Shown here: positions 50,906 to 59,607 of the stretch, piece by piece
How positions within the stretch are numbered: position 1 is the first letter of the stretch
How the letters are laid out: the number at the start of each line of letters is the position of its first letter
Assembly: GCA_030263385.1 (NCBI GenBank)
Contig: SZOX01000012.1
Location: 62,001 to 126,000, forward strand
From: Zeimonas sp003577305
GTDB taxonomy: Bacteria > Pseudomonadota > Gammaproteobacteria > Burkholderiales > Burkholderiaceae_E
Length of the DNA stretch: 64,000 nt
Direction: 5' to 3'
Position numbers and translations under genes: made by a program
The notes under the pieces: model-generated
What the model was told of the DNA's origin: nothing
Seen by the model: only the letters and a program-made list of their open reading frames with translations
The model's database searches: none

Positions 50906-52129
50906 TCATTGAGCCTGGCTGTTCTCCCGGGGCACCGCCGCCTCGTCGTCCACCGCCTTCTGCACCGCGCGGTAGAACGCTTCGCGCGCCTCGCTGGCGA
51001 CCGGGTCGCGCGCGCCGCCGCCCCAGTTGGCGTTCGAGGCGATCACGATCCTGCGCTTCGGGTCGATGAAGATGCCCTGACCGAAGATGCCGCGCGCAGT
51101 GAAGCTGCCGTCGGCCCAGGTCCACCACTGATAGCCATAGCCACGCTCGGGCACGCCGATGCCGACGCGCTCGGTCGTGGCCTCTGCGAGCCAGCCGTCG
51201 GGCACGATGCTCTGGCCGTCGACGCGGGCGCCGTTCAGGATGAAGAGCCCGAACCGGGCGAAATCGCGCGTCGCCGCCTGGATGCAGCAGCCGCTGATCT
51301 CCTTGCCGGAGCGGCTGAGAATCCAGGTGGCCTGCTGCTCCATGCCGGCCGGCTTCCAGATCTTCTCCGACAGGTATTCCGAGAGCGGCTTGCCGATCGC
51401 CGCTCCCAGCACGATGCCGACGAGGTTGGTTTCCCCGGTGCTGTAGAGCCAGCGCGTGCCGGCCGGCACGTCGCGCGGCAGCCGGCGCATGTAGCTCACC
51501 AGGGCATCGACGCCATCCTCGGGCTTGTGGTTGTTGAAGCGCGCCACGTCCGAGTTCGGATCGGCGTAGTCCTCGTTCCAGCGCACGCCGGAAGTCATCG
51601 TCAGCAGCTGGCGGATGCTGACGTCGTCATACGCCGAACCCTTCATGTCGGGAACGTAGTCGCTGACCTTGTCGTCCATGCTGCGGATGAACCCGTCGCG
51701 CAGGGCCGCGCCCACCAGCGTGGAGGTGATCGACTTGGCCACCGAAAAACTCGTCCAGCGCCCGGCGGCGTCGAAGTCGAGCCCGTAGCGTTCCAGGCGC
51801 ACCTTGCCGTCGTGCAGGACGAGCAGCGCGGCGCCCCGCTGGCTCGCCATGTATGCGTCGACGTCGATCGGCAGCTTCAGCGGCGGCCCCGGCGGCAGCG
51901 GCAGCGGCGTGTCGCCGGCCGGCACTACCCGCGCCTTCGCGAGCACCGGCAGGCGGTCGAGCGCGCGAAACGCCGCGTCGCGCTGCGGCTCGCTCCAGAA
52001 CAGTATGTCGCGGTTGGTCGGAAAGGTTGCGAGCAGGCCGCGCGTTTCCTTGTCGAGGCTGAGCCAGCCGGCGGTGCCGGCCACTGCCAGCGCAACGAGC
52101 GAGCCGGCGACGATTTTCCTGAGTCTCAT
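50906..52129 (-). CDS. Serine hydrolase of the class C beta-lactamase family
   Basis: 407 residues with an N-terminal hydrophobic anchor (about 8-25). The nucleophile motif S-x-x-K is SVAK at 129-132. A YSTGETNLVG segment takes the place of the Tyr motif and a PERGYGYQWWTWADGSFTARGIFGQGIFIDPKRRIVIA block forms the third motif region. The relatives are esterases and 6-aminohexanoate-dimer hydrolase-like enzymes, not usually true beta-lactamases. Monocistronic. Confidence 0.87.
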   Translation of the reverse strand: MRLRKIVAGSLVALAVAGTAGWLSLDKETRGLLATFPTNRDILFWSEPQRDAAFRALDRLPVLAKARVVPAGDTPLPLPPGPPLKLPIDVDAYMASQRGAALLVLHDGKVRLERYGLDFDAAGRWTSFSVAKSITSTLVGAALRDGFIRSMDDKVSDYVPDMKGSAYDDVSIRQLLTMTSGVRWNEDYADPNSDVARFNNHKPEDGVDALVSYMRRLPRDVPAGTRWLYSTGETNLVGIVLGAAIGKPLSEYLSEKIWKPAGMEQQATWILSRSGKEISGCCIQAATRDFARFGLFILNGARVDGQSIVPDGWLAEATTERVGIGVPERGYGYQWWTWADGSFTARGIFGQGIFIDPKRRIVIASNANWGGGARDPVASEAREAFYRAVQKAVDDEAAVPRENSQAQ

Positions 52130-52229
52130 GGATGCCTCGGAGGTGGGCGTTCGCGATGAAGCGTAACAGACGCGATGCGGGCCCCGCCGAGCGAGCGGGG
52201 CCGTCGATGTGCGCCACGCGCGTGCCGGT

Positions 52230-52826
52230 TCAGTGCTGCTCTTCCCAACCGGTGATCATCGCCCGGATGTGTGCGGTCGGCGTGGCGCCCGCGGTCGCCA
52301 GGTACACGTGCGCAATCAGGAAGGCCAGCATCAGGAAGGCGCCCAGCGTGTGCAGCGTGGCGACCTGCTCCAGCCCGATCGCCTGCGGCACCAGGGGTTG
52401 CAGCCGGTCCCAGAACAGATAGGCGAGCCCCGAGATCCACAGCAGCGGATTGATCAGCAGCTTGACCCCGAGATAGGTGATCCGCTGCAGCGGATTGTGC
52501 TTGCGCTCGAGGCTGACCTTGTACGGGTGCGGGGCACCGACGAAAATTCCGTAGGCGTAGTAGCGAACCATCCGGTCCACGTTCTTCATCGTCGGGATGT
52601 AGTGCCGCCACTGGCCGGTGGTGAAGTGCCAGAAGATCGCGAAGACCCACAGCGCGATCAGCAGCCAGACCGCCAGCTCGTGTATCTCGACCGCGGCACG
52701 GAACCCGATCATGTCGTGGCTGCCGTGGATCGCGAAACCGGTGAACAGCAGGCCGATGATCAGCGCCGCCTGCGTCCAGTGCCAGAAGCGCTCGAAGCGC
52801 GTGAACAGGTAGATGCGCTGCGACAT
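52230..52826 (-). CDS. Membrane-bound cytochrome b (Ni/Fe-hydrogenase b-type / formate dehydrogenase gamma-like)
   Basis: 198 residues from ATG 52826 with four hydrophobic segments. Candidate haem ligands are in RFWHWTQAALIIGLLFTG, AVEIHELAVWLLIALWVFAIFWHF and LHTLGAFLMLAFLIAHVYL. It lies 1 bp from the stop of the octaheme cytochrome gene, so it probably passes electrons between the quinone pool and that periplasmic cytochrome. Confidence 0.88.
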   Translation of the reverse strand: MSQRIYLFTRFERFWHWTQAALIIGLLFTGFAIHGSHDMIGFRAAVEIHELAVWLLIALWVFAIFWHFTTGQWRHYIPTMKNVDRMVRYYAYGIFVGAPHPYKVSLERKHNPLQRITYLGVKLLINPLLWISGLAYLFWDRLQPLVPQAIGLEQVATLHTLGAFLMLAFLIAHVYLATAGATPTAHIRAMITGWEEQH

Positions 52827-52827
52827 C

Positions 52828-54447
52828 TCAGTCTTTCCTTCGCTTGTTCCGGGTGAGGATTCGCAGGCCGCCATGCCCGGCCACGCCGACCAGCGCGAGG
52901 CCGGCCAGCCCGAAGCCCAGCGTATCGAGCGTCGCGTTGCGGTCGCGGCCGGGCATCCAGACGCCGGGGACGCCGGCGAGCCGCCCCGAGCGGCTGTGGC
53001 ACTGCGCGCACTGCAGCGCCTTGTCGCGCGGCGCCACCATGTGCGTGATCGGCCAGACCATCGAGGTGTCGACGAAACCGAACTTGCCGCTGTAGGGCAA
53101 CCCGGTGGCCTCGGCGCCCGCCTTCAGCGCCCTGGCCCAGTCGAAATTGAACCAGAACGCGGTGTCGTCGGGCGTCGCGGTGTGCGGAATCAGCAGCGTG
53201 AGGAGCTCGGCGTCGTAGGGCTGGCGGCCATGGAAGAGCTTGACCGGCCAGATGCGCGCATCGGCGGACCCGGGTGTGCCGTGGAAACGGTTGATCGGCA
53301 CCCGCGTGGCCGGGTCGATCTTGGTGTCCGGCTGGGTATAGGTGACCCGGCCGTCGAACCACTGGTACGCGGGCACCACGTTCTCGCCCAGCGTGAAATC
53401 GCCCTTCGTGCTGTCGTAGACCACGCGACCCTTGTCGTCGGTCGTCACGAAGGGCTTTCCTTCGGCGTTCATCCTGCCCGCCGTCGACCAGTCCCAGCCC
53501 ATCTTGGTCGGCACGCCACCGCGTGCGAACTCGGGAACGTGACAGGTCTGGCAGGCCAGCGTGCGAGCGTGCGCATCGAGCCGCGACGCATGCAGCGGAT
53601 CGCCCTTGTGAGGGCGGTCGCCATGACAGGCCTGGCAGGTGGCGGGATTGCGGTCGGTCTTCTCGCCGCGAACAATGGCGCCATGCGGGTCGGCTGCGGT
53701 CACGCTGATGCGGCTGCCGGCCACCTGGTGCGCGTCGGTTTCGTGACAGGTGGAGCAACGGAAGTTCGGCCCGTCGATCGCCATGTGAACGTCGAGTTCC
53801 CGGCTCGCCCGGTTCAGCGACGAGTCGAGGTCGCCGTGCTTCACGCCGTCGCCGCCACCGCCGTAGTAGTGGCACGCGCCGCAGGTCTGTCGCGAAGTCG
53901 CCCCGATGTGTTTCGCGACCTCGGCGAGGTTCACCGCCTCGACGAACTTGCCCGAGCCCGGCGGAAACTCGGTGCGCTCGTAGGGCGGGTGGCCCGCGTA
54001 GCCGGACAGCTTCACGTAGTTGCCGGTGTTGTGACAGGCCAGGCAATCGACGTTCTCCTGCTTCGTGAAGTCGAAGCTCGGGTCCTTCCAGCCGTAGCCG
54101 ATGTGGCAGGACTGGCAGAACGCCTCGTTGGAACGGTCGCCGATGCAAAAGCCGTTGAGCATCGTCTTCTTGCCGAGCTTCTGACCGGTGTCGGGGTTCG
54201 TGTATTCCCAGGTCCAGTGACGGGTCTGCATCACCTGCTTTGCCGCCTCGGTGTGACAGCCCAGGCAGGCGCGCGTGACGTCCTGTCCGGTCGCGAACGG
54301 GCCCTGCAGTTCCCTGAATTTCGTGTGGTCGGCGGTTCCGGTTGCGGCGCCCGCGGCCGCCAGGCTCGAATTCGCGAGCAGCGCCGCGAGGGCGCACAGC
54401 AGCACCGGGACCACGGACGCGAACCAGCGGGAACGCTTCGAGTTCAT
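52828..54447 (-). CDS. Octaheme c-type cytochrome, tetrathionate-reductase (OTR) family
   Basis: 539 residues with a signal peptide (VVPVLLCALAALLANSSLA). Eight CXXCH motifs are present: CLGCH 61, CQSCH 111, CLACH 135, CGACH 189, CSTCH 231, CQACH 271, CQTCH 299 and CAQCH near 490. This number and spacing fit the OTR family, whose Shewanella member reduces tetrathionate, nitrite and hydroxylamine in vitro. A C-terminal hydrophobic helix (TLGFGLAGLALVGVAGHGGLRIL) with a basic tail should anchor it facing the periplasm. Operon with the cytochrome b. Confidence 0.9.
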   Translation of the reverse strand: MNSKRSRWFASVVPVLLCALAALLANSSLAAAGAATGTADHTKFRELQGPFATGQDVTRACLGCHTEAAKQVMQTRHWTWEYTNPDTGQKLGKKTMLNGFCIGDRSNEAFCQSCHIGYGWKDPSFDFTKQENVDCLACHNTGNYVKLSGYAGHPPYERTEFPPGSGKFVEAVNLAEVAKHIGATSRQTCGACHYYGGGGDGVKHGDLDSSLNRASRELDVHMAIDGPNFRCSTCHETDAHQVAGSRISVTAADPHGAIVRGEKTDRNPATCQACHGDRPHKGDPLHASRLDAHARTLACQTCHVPEFARGGVPTKMGWDWSTAGRMNAEGKPFVTTDDKGRVVYDSTKGDFTLGENVVPAYQWFDGRVTYTQPDTKIDPATRVPINRFHGTPGSADARIWPVKLFHGRQPYDAELLTLLIPHTATPDDTAFWFNFDWARALKAGAEATGLPYSGKFGFVDTSMVWPITHMVAPRDKALQCAQCHSRSGRLAGVPGVWMPGRDRNATLDTLGFGLAGLALVGVAGHGGLRILTRNKRRKD

Positions 54448-54602
54448 GCGGTTCTCCAGTCAGGCAGCGTGCCAGCGAAGCTATTGTCCACGAACCCGCG
54501 CCGTCGGGCGACTGCGTCGAAGACCTCGCGGCCGCGCTCGCTCAGCGGTGCAAGCAGTCGATTTCGATATCATCGCCCGTAGCTCACTGCTCCGATCGTC
54601 CG

Positions 54603-55427
54603 ATGTCATCCAGCACCGGTTCCTCCGTCGTCGGCGTGATCGCCGCGGCCGGGCGCGCAACGCGCCTCGCGCCCTTGCCGTGCAGCAAGGAGCTGATGCC
54701 GATCGGCGTGCACCGCGAGCCCGCCGGGCTTCGCGGGCGCCCCAAGGTGGTTTCGCAATATCTCCTCGAACGGATGCGCGCCGGCGGCGCGCGGCGGATC
54801 TTCTTCGTCGTGCGCGGCGGCAAGTTCGACATCGCGGAGTATTACGGGGACGGCTCGCGGCTCGGGCTGTCGATCGCCTACCTGATGATGAACGAACCGT
54901 GGGGACCTCCGTTCAGCGCGGCCCAGGCCGCTCCGTTCGCGCAGGATGCGACCGTGCTGTTCGGATTCCCCGACATCCTGATTCATCCCGAAGACTGCTT
55001 CGTGCGCGCCCGCGACCGGCTGCACGCGACCGGGGCCGACATCGTGCTGGGCCTGTTCGAAGGCGCACTGACCGATGGGCTGGACCTGGTCTGCACGGAC
55101 GCGCTCGGCCGCGTCACCAGTCTGGTCACCAAGGAGGAAGCGCCGCCGCGCCGCGACGGCGACACCGGCTACATGCTGGCAGCGTGGGGGCCGGGGTTCA
55201 CGCGCTTCCTGGTCGAGGAGACCACTCGCCTGTCGGAACTCGCGCGCTCCGGCGCATGCGGACCCTCGCCGGACTGGCCGATGGGGGCGGTCATCGCCGC
55301 GGCAATCCGCGCCGGCCTGCACGTCGACAGCGTCTTCCTTCGGGATGCCCGCTTCCTCGACATCGGCACGCCTGCGGGGCTGGCGGCAGCCAGCGGATTC
55401 CCCGGCGTGTGGTCCGGACGCGACTGA
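54603..55427 (+). CDS. Sugar-phosphate nucleotidyltransferase family protein
   Basis: 274 residues from ATG 54603. The N-terminal VVGVIAAAGRATRLAPLPCSKELMPIG is the G-x-G-T-R-x(n)-K signature of glucose-1-phosphate nucleotidyltransferases, although the second Gly is Ala; FGFPDILI is the Mg-binding Asp motif; DTGYMLAAWGPGF and FLDIGTPAGLAAA follow. It would join a sugar phosphate to NTP. Shorter than RmlA (about 290) and monocistronic except for the next gene 5 bp on. Confidence 0.83.
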   Translation: MSSSTGSSVVGVIAAAGRATRLAPLPCSKELMPIGVHREPAGLRGRPKVVSQYLLERMRAGGARRIFFVVRGGKFDIAEYYGDGSRLGLSIAYLMMNEPWGPPFSAAQAAPFAQDATVLFGFPDILIHPEDCFVRARDRLHATGADIVLGLFEGALTDGLDLVCTDALGRVTSLVTKEEAPPRRDGDTGYMLAAWGPGFTRFLVEETTRLSELARSGACGPSPDWPMGAVIAAAIRAGLHVDSVFLRDARFLDIGTPAGLAAASGFPGVWSGRD

Positions 55428-55432
55428 CCGCA

Positions 55433-55990
55433 ATGGCCGATACGCCCGGGCTACGGCCGATCGTCTTCTGGCTGGTGCCATCGCAGCCGTGGCGGTCCCG
55501 CATCGCCGATCTGATTGCCGCACTCGGCAGGGTTCACGGGGGCCCTGCGTTCGAGCCGCACATCACGATCGAAGTGAGCCATGCGCCCGCCGGGGTGTCG
55601 CTCGAGGCAGTGCTCGATCGCGTCGCGCGCGGTTTCGAACCGATGACGCTCGTGGCCGGCACGACGGCGCACTCAGCGGCACATTTCAGGACGCTCTTCG
55701 TCGAATTCGACGACCCCCGCCTGCCTGCGCTTCAGCGGCGATTGCGCGAGGAACTGGGCCGCGACGAGGGCTACGCCCTGCACCCACACCTCAGCCTGCT
55801 CTATCGGGGCGACCTGCCGCTCGAGACTCGCGTGCGCCTGGCCGCGACCCATCGCTTCGCGGGCGAGCGCATCGAATTCGATCTGCTCGTGGCGGTGCAA
55901 CCGTCGCTACCCGGCGGCGATCTCTCGGACATCGAGATGATCGACACCTCGTTGCGCGTTGCGCTTGGCGACCCGAAGGCGGGCCCCTGA
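55433..55990 (+). CDS. 2H phosphoesterase (2'-5' RNA ligase/cyclic phosphodiesterase-like)
   Basis: 185 residues from ATG 55433. The two catalytic HxT/HxS motifs are PHITIEV (near 43) and PHLSLLY (near 122), symmetrical as in the 2H phosphoesterase superfamily. Substrates in this family are 2',3'-cyclic phosphates or ADP-ribose cyclic phosphate. Immediately downstream of the nucleotidyltransferase gene. Confidence 0.85.
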   Translation: MADTPGLRPIVFWLVPSQPWRSRIADLIAALGRVHGGPAFEPHITIEVSHAPAGVSLEAVLDRVARGFEPMTLVAGTTAHSAAHFRTLFVEFDDPRLPALQRRLREELGRDEGYALHPHLSLLYRGDLPLETRVRLAATHRFAGERIEFDLLVAVQPSLPGGDLSDIEMIDTSLRVALGDPKAGP

Positions 55991-56033
55991 ACCCGCCGGC
56001 GTCGACACGAGGCTGCCGACGCCGGCGATCGGC

Positions 56034-56747
56034 TCACTCCATCGAGGGATTCCAGACCTCCCAGACCTTGCCCACCAGATCGGGGCCCGGCTCGAGGGTC
56101 GGCTTGCCAGGCTCCCAGCCCGCAGGAGTCGCTTCGGCCCCACCCGCGGCACGCACCACCTGGTAGGCCTGCACCTGGCGCACGGTCTCGGCGAACTTGC
56201 GCCCGACCGGCGGGGTGAGCACCTCCATGGCCTGGATCACGCCATCCGGGTCGATGATGAAGCGACCGCGCATCTCGATGCCCTGGTTTTCGTCCCAGAC
56301 ACCGTATGCGCGTCCGACGTTGCCTGCCTGGTCGGCAGCCATGTGGAACGGCACGCCTCCGTCCACCATCTTGCTCAACTCGTGGTCGTTCCACATCTTG
56401 TGGACGAAGTGACTGTCCACGCTGACCGAGATCACCTCGACGCCGAGTTTCTGCAAGGTCTGATACTGTGCGGCGACCGCCGACACTTCAGTGGCTCAGA
56501 CGAACGTGAAGTCGCCGGGGTAGAAGCAGAGCAGCACCCACTTGCCGGCGAAATCCGACAACTTGACGTTCGTGAACTTGCCCTGGTAATAGGCCGGCGC
56601 GTCGAAGTCGGGGGCCTTCTGCCCCACTCGTGCGGTCATCCTGCTTGCCTCCTGTGTTGCAATGGGTTGCGATGCCGGTTGTGCCTCGGGCGGGCCGCCG
56701 ACTACCGAGCCCGATACCCGCGCGCAACCTTGCGGTTGATCTGCCAT
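56034..56747 (-). CDS. Selenocysteine-containing peroxiredoxin (AhpC/TSA family)
   Basis: 237 residues when the in-frame TGA at 56498-56496 is read as selenocysteine 84. The active site reads FYPGDFTFV-Sec-ATEVSAVA, where ordinary peroxiredoxins have FTFVCPTE, so Sec replaces the peroxidatic Cys. Translation is homologous to AhpC on both sides of the TGA (KAPDFDAPAYYQGKFTNVKLSDFAGKW before; VEVISVSVDSHFVHKMWN, RGRFIIDPDGVIQAMEVLTPPVGR after). A SECIS hairpin follows (separate entry). The usual resolving Cys (VCPAGW) is Thr here (EATPAGW). AGGAGGT lies 3 nt before ATG 56747, fixing the start and giving a 36-residue N-terminal extension with one Cys. Sel genes are not in this window. Confidence 0.92.
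56468..56486 (-). promoter_or_regulatory. Bacterial SECIS element of the selenoperoxiredoxin
   Basis: Minus-strand RNA folds as GUG-U-CGGC-GGUC-GCCG-CAC: a 3-bp lower stem, a bulged U, a 4-bp upper stem and a GGUC apical loop. It begins 9 nt after the UGA. The bulged U, 4-bp upper stem and GGUC loop are the same features that SelB recognises in the E. coli fdhF SECIS (which begins 11 nt after its UGA). Confidence 0.9.
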
Positions 56748-56934
56748 GAAACCTCCTTTCTGGCCGGGAGAAGGATTTCCCCCAAGGAGTCTGACACCCG
56801 TGAGATCGGGCGTACTGATCTCCATCAAGGCATTGGGCGCACCTGCCGTGAGCCGGGCGTTCGCCGCGGAGCGTGCGGTCTTTGCGGACCACGGGGACGT
56901 AGAATCCTCGATGTTTACCGAAAGCATCGAGTGT

Positions 56935-57621
56935 ATGTCGCTGATCGAGGCACGAGGCGTCTCCCGGATCTACCGCAATGGCGAGATCGAAGTGGCTGCG
57001 CTGAAAGACGTCACCCTGTCGATCGACGAGCGCGAGTTCGTCGCTTTCGTCGGGCCGTCCGGCAGCGGCAAGTCGACGCTGCTGAACCTGATCGGCTGCC
57101 TCGACCATCCCAGCACCGGAACGATGACCGTGATGGGCGTCGACGTGAGCGCGCTCGACCGCACCGCGGCCGCCGCCTTCCGCGGCGAGCACCTGGGCTT
57201 CGTGTTCCAGGAGTTCAACCTGGTGCCGGTGCTGTCGGCCTTCGAGAACGTCGAGTATCCGCTGCTGATGGTGCGCAACTGGCCGGCGGCGAAGCGGCGC
57301 GCCCAGGTCATGAGGCTGCTCGGGGCGGTCGGCATGGCCGACCAGGCCGGCAAGCGACCCGACCAGCTCTCGGGCGGACAGAAGCAGCGCGTGGCCGTGG
57401 CGCGCGCGCTCGTCGCCGAACCACGGCTCGTGTTGGCCGACGAACCGACCGCGAACCTCGACCACGCGAGCGCGGCCAGGGTGCTCGAACTGATGAAGCG
57501 CATGCGTGACGACTTCGGCACGACCTTCGTCTTCTCGACGCACGACCCGAAGATCATGCAGGCGGCCGAGCGCACGCTCACGCTCGAGGACGGCCGCCTG
57601 GTGAAGGACGAACGCGCATGA
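56935..57621 (+). CDS. ABC transporter ATPase, MacB/LolD type
   Basis: 228 residues from ATG 56935 (an in-frame ATG at 56911 is an alternative). Walker A GPSGSGKSTLLN, Q-loop FVFQEFNLVPVLSAFENVEYPLL, signature LSGGQKQRVAVARAL, Walker B LVLADEPTANLD and H-loop FSTHD are all present. It overlaps the permease gene by 4 bp. Such pairs extract lipids or lipoproteins or pump out compounds in a mechanotransmission mode rather than import. Confidence 0.92.
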   Translation: MSLIEARGVSRIYRNGEIEVAALKDVTLSIDEREFVAFVGPSGSGKSTLLNLIGCLDHPSTGTMTVMGVDVSALDRTAAAAFRGEHLGFVFQEFNLVPVLSAFENVEYPLLMVRNWPAAKRRAQVMRLLGAVGMADQAGKRPDQLSGGQKQRVAVARALVAEPRLVLADEPTANLDHASAARVLELMKRMRDDFGTTFVFSTHDPKIMQAAERTLTLEDGRLVKDERA

Positions 57622-58862
57622 TCGCCGTGCTCAGGCTGTCGGCGCGCAACCTGATGCGCTATCGGCGCCGTACCCTGCTGACCGCCGGCCTGATCACGAT
57701 CGGCGTGGTGGCGATGCTGCTGTTCGTCTCGGCCGCCGGTTCGTTCAAGAGCGTGATGATCGGACAGATCACCGACAGCATGCTCGGCCACCTGCAGGTG
57801 CATCGCAGGGGTTACGTCGCATCGGTCGACAATCTGCCGCTGAACCTGAACATCGGGGCGAAGACACTCGGGTGCGTCCGGGCCGAACTGGAGGCCGAAC
57901 CGGGCGTCGCTGCCATTTCGGTGCGCCTGAAGCTCGGCGCGATGTTCAGCAATTTCAGCGAGACCACGAGCATCCGGCTGAACGGCATCGATCCGCAAGC
58001 CGAGGACGCCACGGCGCCCGGGCTGCGTGCCCGCATCATCGACGGTTCCAGGGACGGCCCGCTGGTCGATCCGGGCCAGCTGCTGATTCCGGAGCTGATC
58101 GCCAGGGGCATGAACGTCAGGGTCGGCGACACGGTGGTCCTGATTGCCACGAATCGCGACGGATCGGTCAACGGCAAGAACTTCACCGTGCGCGGCGTTC
58201 TCGAGCCGGTGACCGGCCCCGGCGGGCGCGACGGCTACCTGCACGCCGACGACGCGCGCGAGCTGCTGCGCATGGAAGAGCCCGAGGCGATGGAGATCGC
58301 GATCCGGCTGCGCGATCCCGGCGCGCTCGACCGGGTGGAAGCGGCGCTCGCGGCTCGCCTGGGCAAGCTGGTGAACCCGCAAGGCAAGCCGGTGCTCGAG
58401 CTGCACAGCTGGAAGGCGCTGTCGCCGTTTGCGAACATCGCGAGCATGATCGACCTGATGACGCTGTTCATCCGCGTCATGCTGGTGGCGATCGTGCTGG
58501 TCAGCGTGATGAACGTGATGCTGATGGCCGTCTACGAACGCATCCGCGAGATCGGCACGCTGGCCGCCATCGGCACGCCGCCGCGACGCATCCTCGGGCT
58601 CTACGTCGGCGAGGGGCTGCTGCTGGGGCTGCTCGGCGCGGTGGTCGGCGTGGCGCTCAGCCTGGCCGTCGTCGCCCTGCTCAACGCCTGGCCGCTTCGC
58701 TTCCCGTTCGGTCGGCAGATGGTCACGCTGCAACCGACGCTGTCGCTGGCCGAAGTCGCTGCGGTCGCATTGCTCGTGATCGGGATGGCGGTGCTGGCCA
58801 GCCTGCAGCCCGCCTGGCGCGCGTCGCGCATGGATCCGATTCAGGCTTTGCGCCACGTCTGA
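57618..58862 (+). CDS. FtsX/MacB-type ABC permease
   Basis: 414 residues: an N-terminal helix (LLTAGLITIGVVAMLLFVSAAG), a large periplasmic domain (about 45-265) and three C-terminal helices including MLVAIVLVSVMNVMLMAVYERIREIGTLAAIGTPPRRIL, the FtsX core. It partners the ATPase. The next gene, a LolA-like factor, points to lipid or lipoprotein traffic to the outer membrane. Confidence 0.9.
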   Translation: MIAVLRLSARNLMRYRRRTLLTAGLITIGVVAMLLFVSAAGSFKSVMIGQITDSMLGHLQVHRRGYVASVDNLPLNLNIGAKTLGCVRAELEAEPGVAAISVRLKLGAMFSNFSETTSIRLNGIDPQAEDATAPGLRARIIDGSRDGPLVDPGQLLIPELIARGMNVRVGDTVVLIATNRDGSVNGKNFTVRGVLEPVTGPGGRDGYLHADDARELLRMEEPEAMEIAIRLRDPGALDRVEAALAARLGKLVNPQGKPVLELHSWKALSPFANIASMIDLMTLFIRVMLVAIVLVSVMNVMLMAVYERIREIGTLAAIGTPPRRILGLYVGEGLLLGLLGAVVGVALSLAVVALLNAWPLRFPFGRQMVTLQPTLSLAEVAAVALLVIGMAVLASLQPAWRASRMDPIQALRHV

Positions 58863-58872
58863 GGAGCGCCCG

Positions 58873-59607
58873 ATGAACATCCTTCGACACCTGATCGCGA
58901 TCGCCGCGCTGACGCCGGCTGCCGCGTTCGCGCTCGACGGCAAGGCGCTGCTCGAGAAGGTGGACCGCAACCTCGAGCCCGAAAGCTACGAGATGACGCG
59001 CAAGCTGATCAACGAGGAGCCGGACGGCAAGCACAAGGAGTTCATTCTCTACTCCGTGACGAAGGGTCGCGACAAGGTCGCCGCGCTGTTCCTGGCGCCG
59101 GCCAGCGACAAGGGCCGTGCCACGCTGCGCCAGGGCGAGAACATGTGGCTCTACATTCCGAACGTCGGCAAGCCGGTGCGCATCACCAGCCTGCAATCGG
59201 TGACCGGCGGAGTGTTCAACAACGCCGACATCCTGCGCGTCGATTATTCGGCCGAGTACGACGTCACCGCTGCAACCGAGGCGGACGACACCTATCTGCT
59301 CGACCTCAAGGCCAGGAGCAGCGCCGTCGCCTACGACCGCTTGCTGCTCACGGTCGATCGCAAGACCGTGCTGCCCGTGCGCATCGAGGCCTATGCGGCC
59401 AGCGGCATGCTCATCAAGACGCTGCACTTCAAGGACGTCAGGGACTTCGGCGGCGGCATCCGCCGCCCGTCGAGGGTCGAAACCGACAGCCCGCTCTACA
59501 AGGGCTACAGGTCGGTCATGCTGTACGCGACGCTCAGGAAGCGCGAGGTGCCCGACGAGGTCTTCACGCTGAACTACATGGCGCGGATGGAAGAGTTGCG
59601 CAAGTGA
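58873..59607 (+). CDS. Outer-membrane lipoprotein-sorting (LolA-like) periplasmic protein
   Basis: 244 residues with a signal peptide (LIAIAALTPAAAFA). The fold pattern (DGKALLEKVDRNLEPESYEMTRKLINEEPDGKHKEFILYSVTKGRDKVAALFLAPASDKGRATLRQGENMWLYIPNVGKPVRI) matches the LolA-like family often encoded beside MacB-type transporters. It should carry a hydrophobic cargo from the permease to the outer membrane. Its stop overlaps the next start by 1 bp. Confidence 0.87.
   Translation: MNILRHLIAIAALTPAAAFALDGKALLEKVDRNLEPESYEMTRKLINEEPDGKHKEFILYSVTKGRDKVAALFLAPASDKGRATLRQGENMWLYIPNVGKPVRITSLQSVTGGVFNNADILRVDYSAEYDVTAATEADDTYLLDLKARSSAVAYDRLLLTVDRKTVLPVRIEAYAASGMLIKTLHFKDVRDFGGGIRRPSRVETDSPLYKGYRSVMLYATLRKREVPDEVFTLNYMARMEELRK

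Noticed and set aside
56034..56927. Reading the peroxiredoxin as a nonsense-mutated pseudogene or two separate genes
   Set aside because: The TGA replaces precisely the peroxidatic Cys, the frame and family similarity continue unbroken, and a SECIS hairpin of the right shape and spacing follows. A random mutation would not produce these together.
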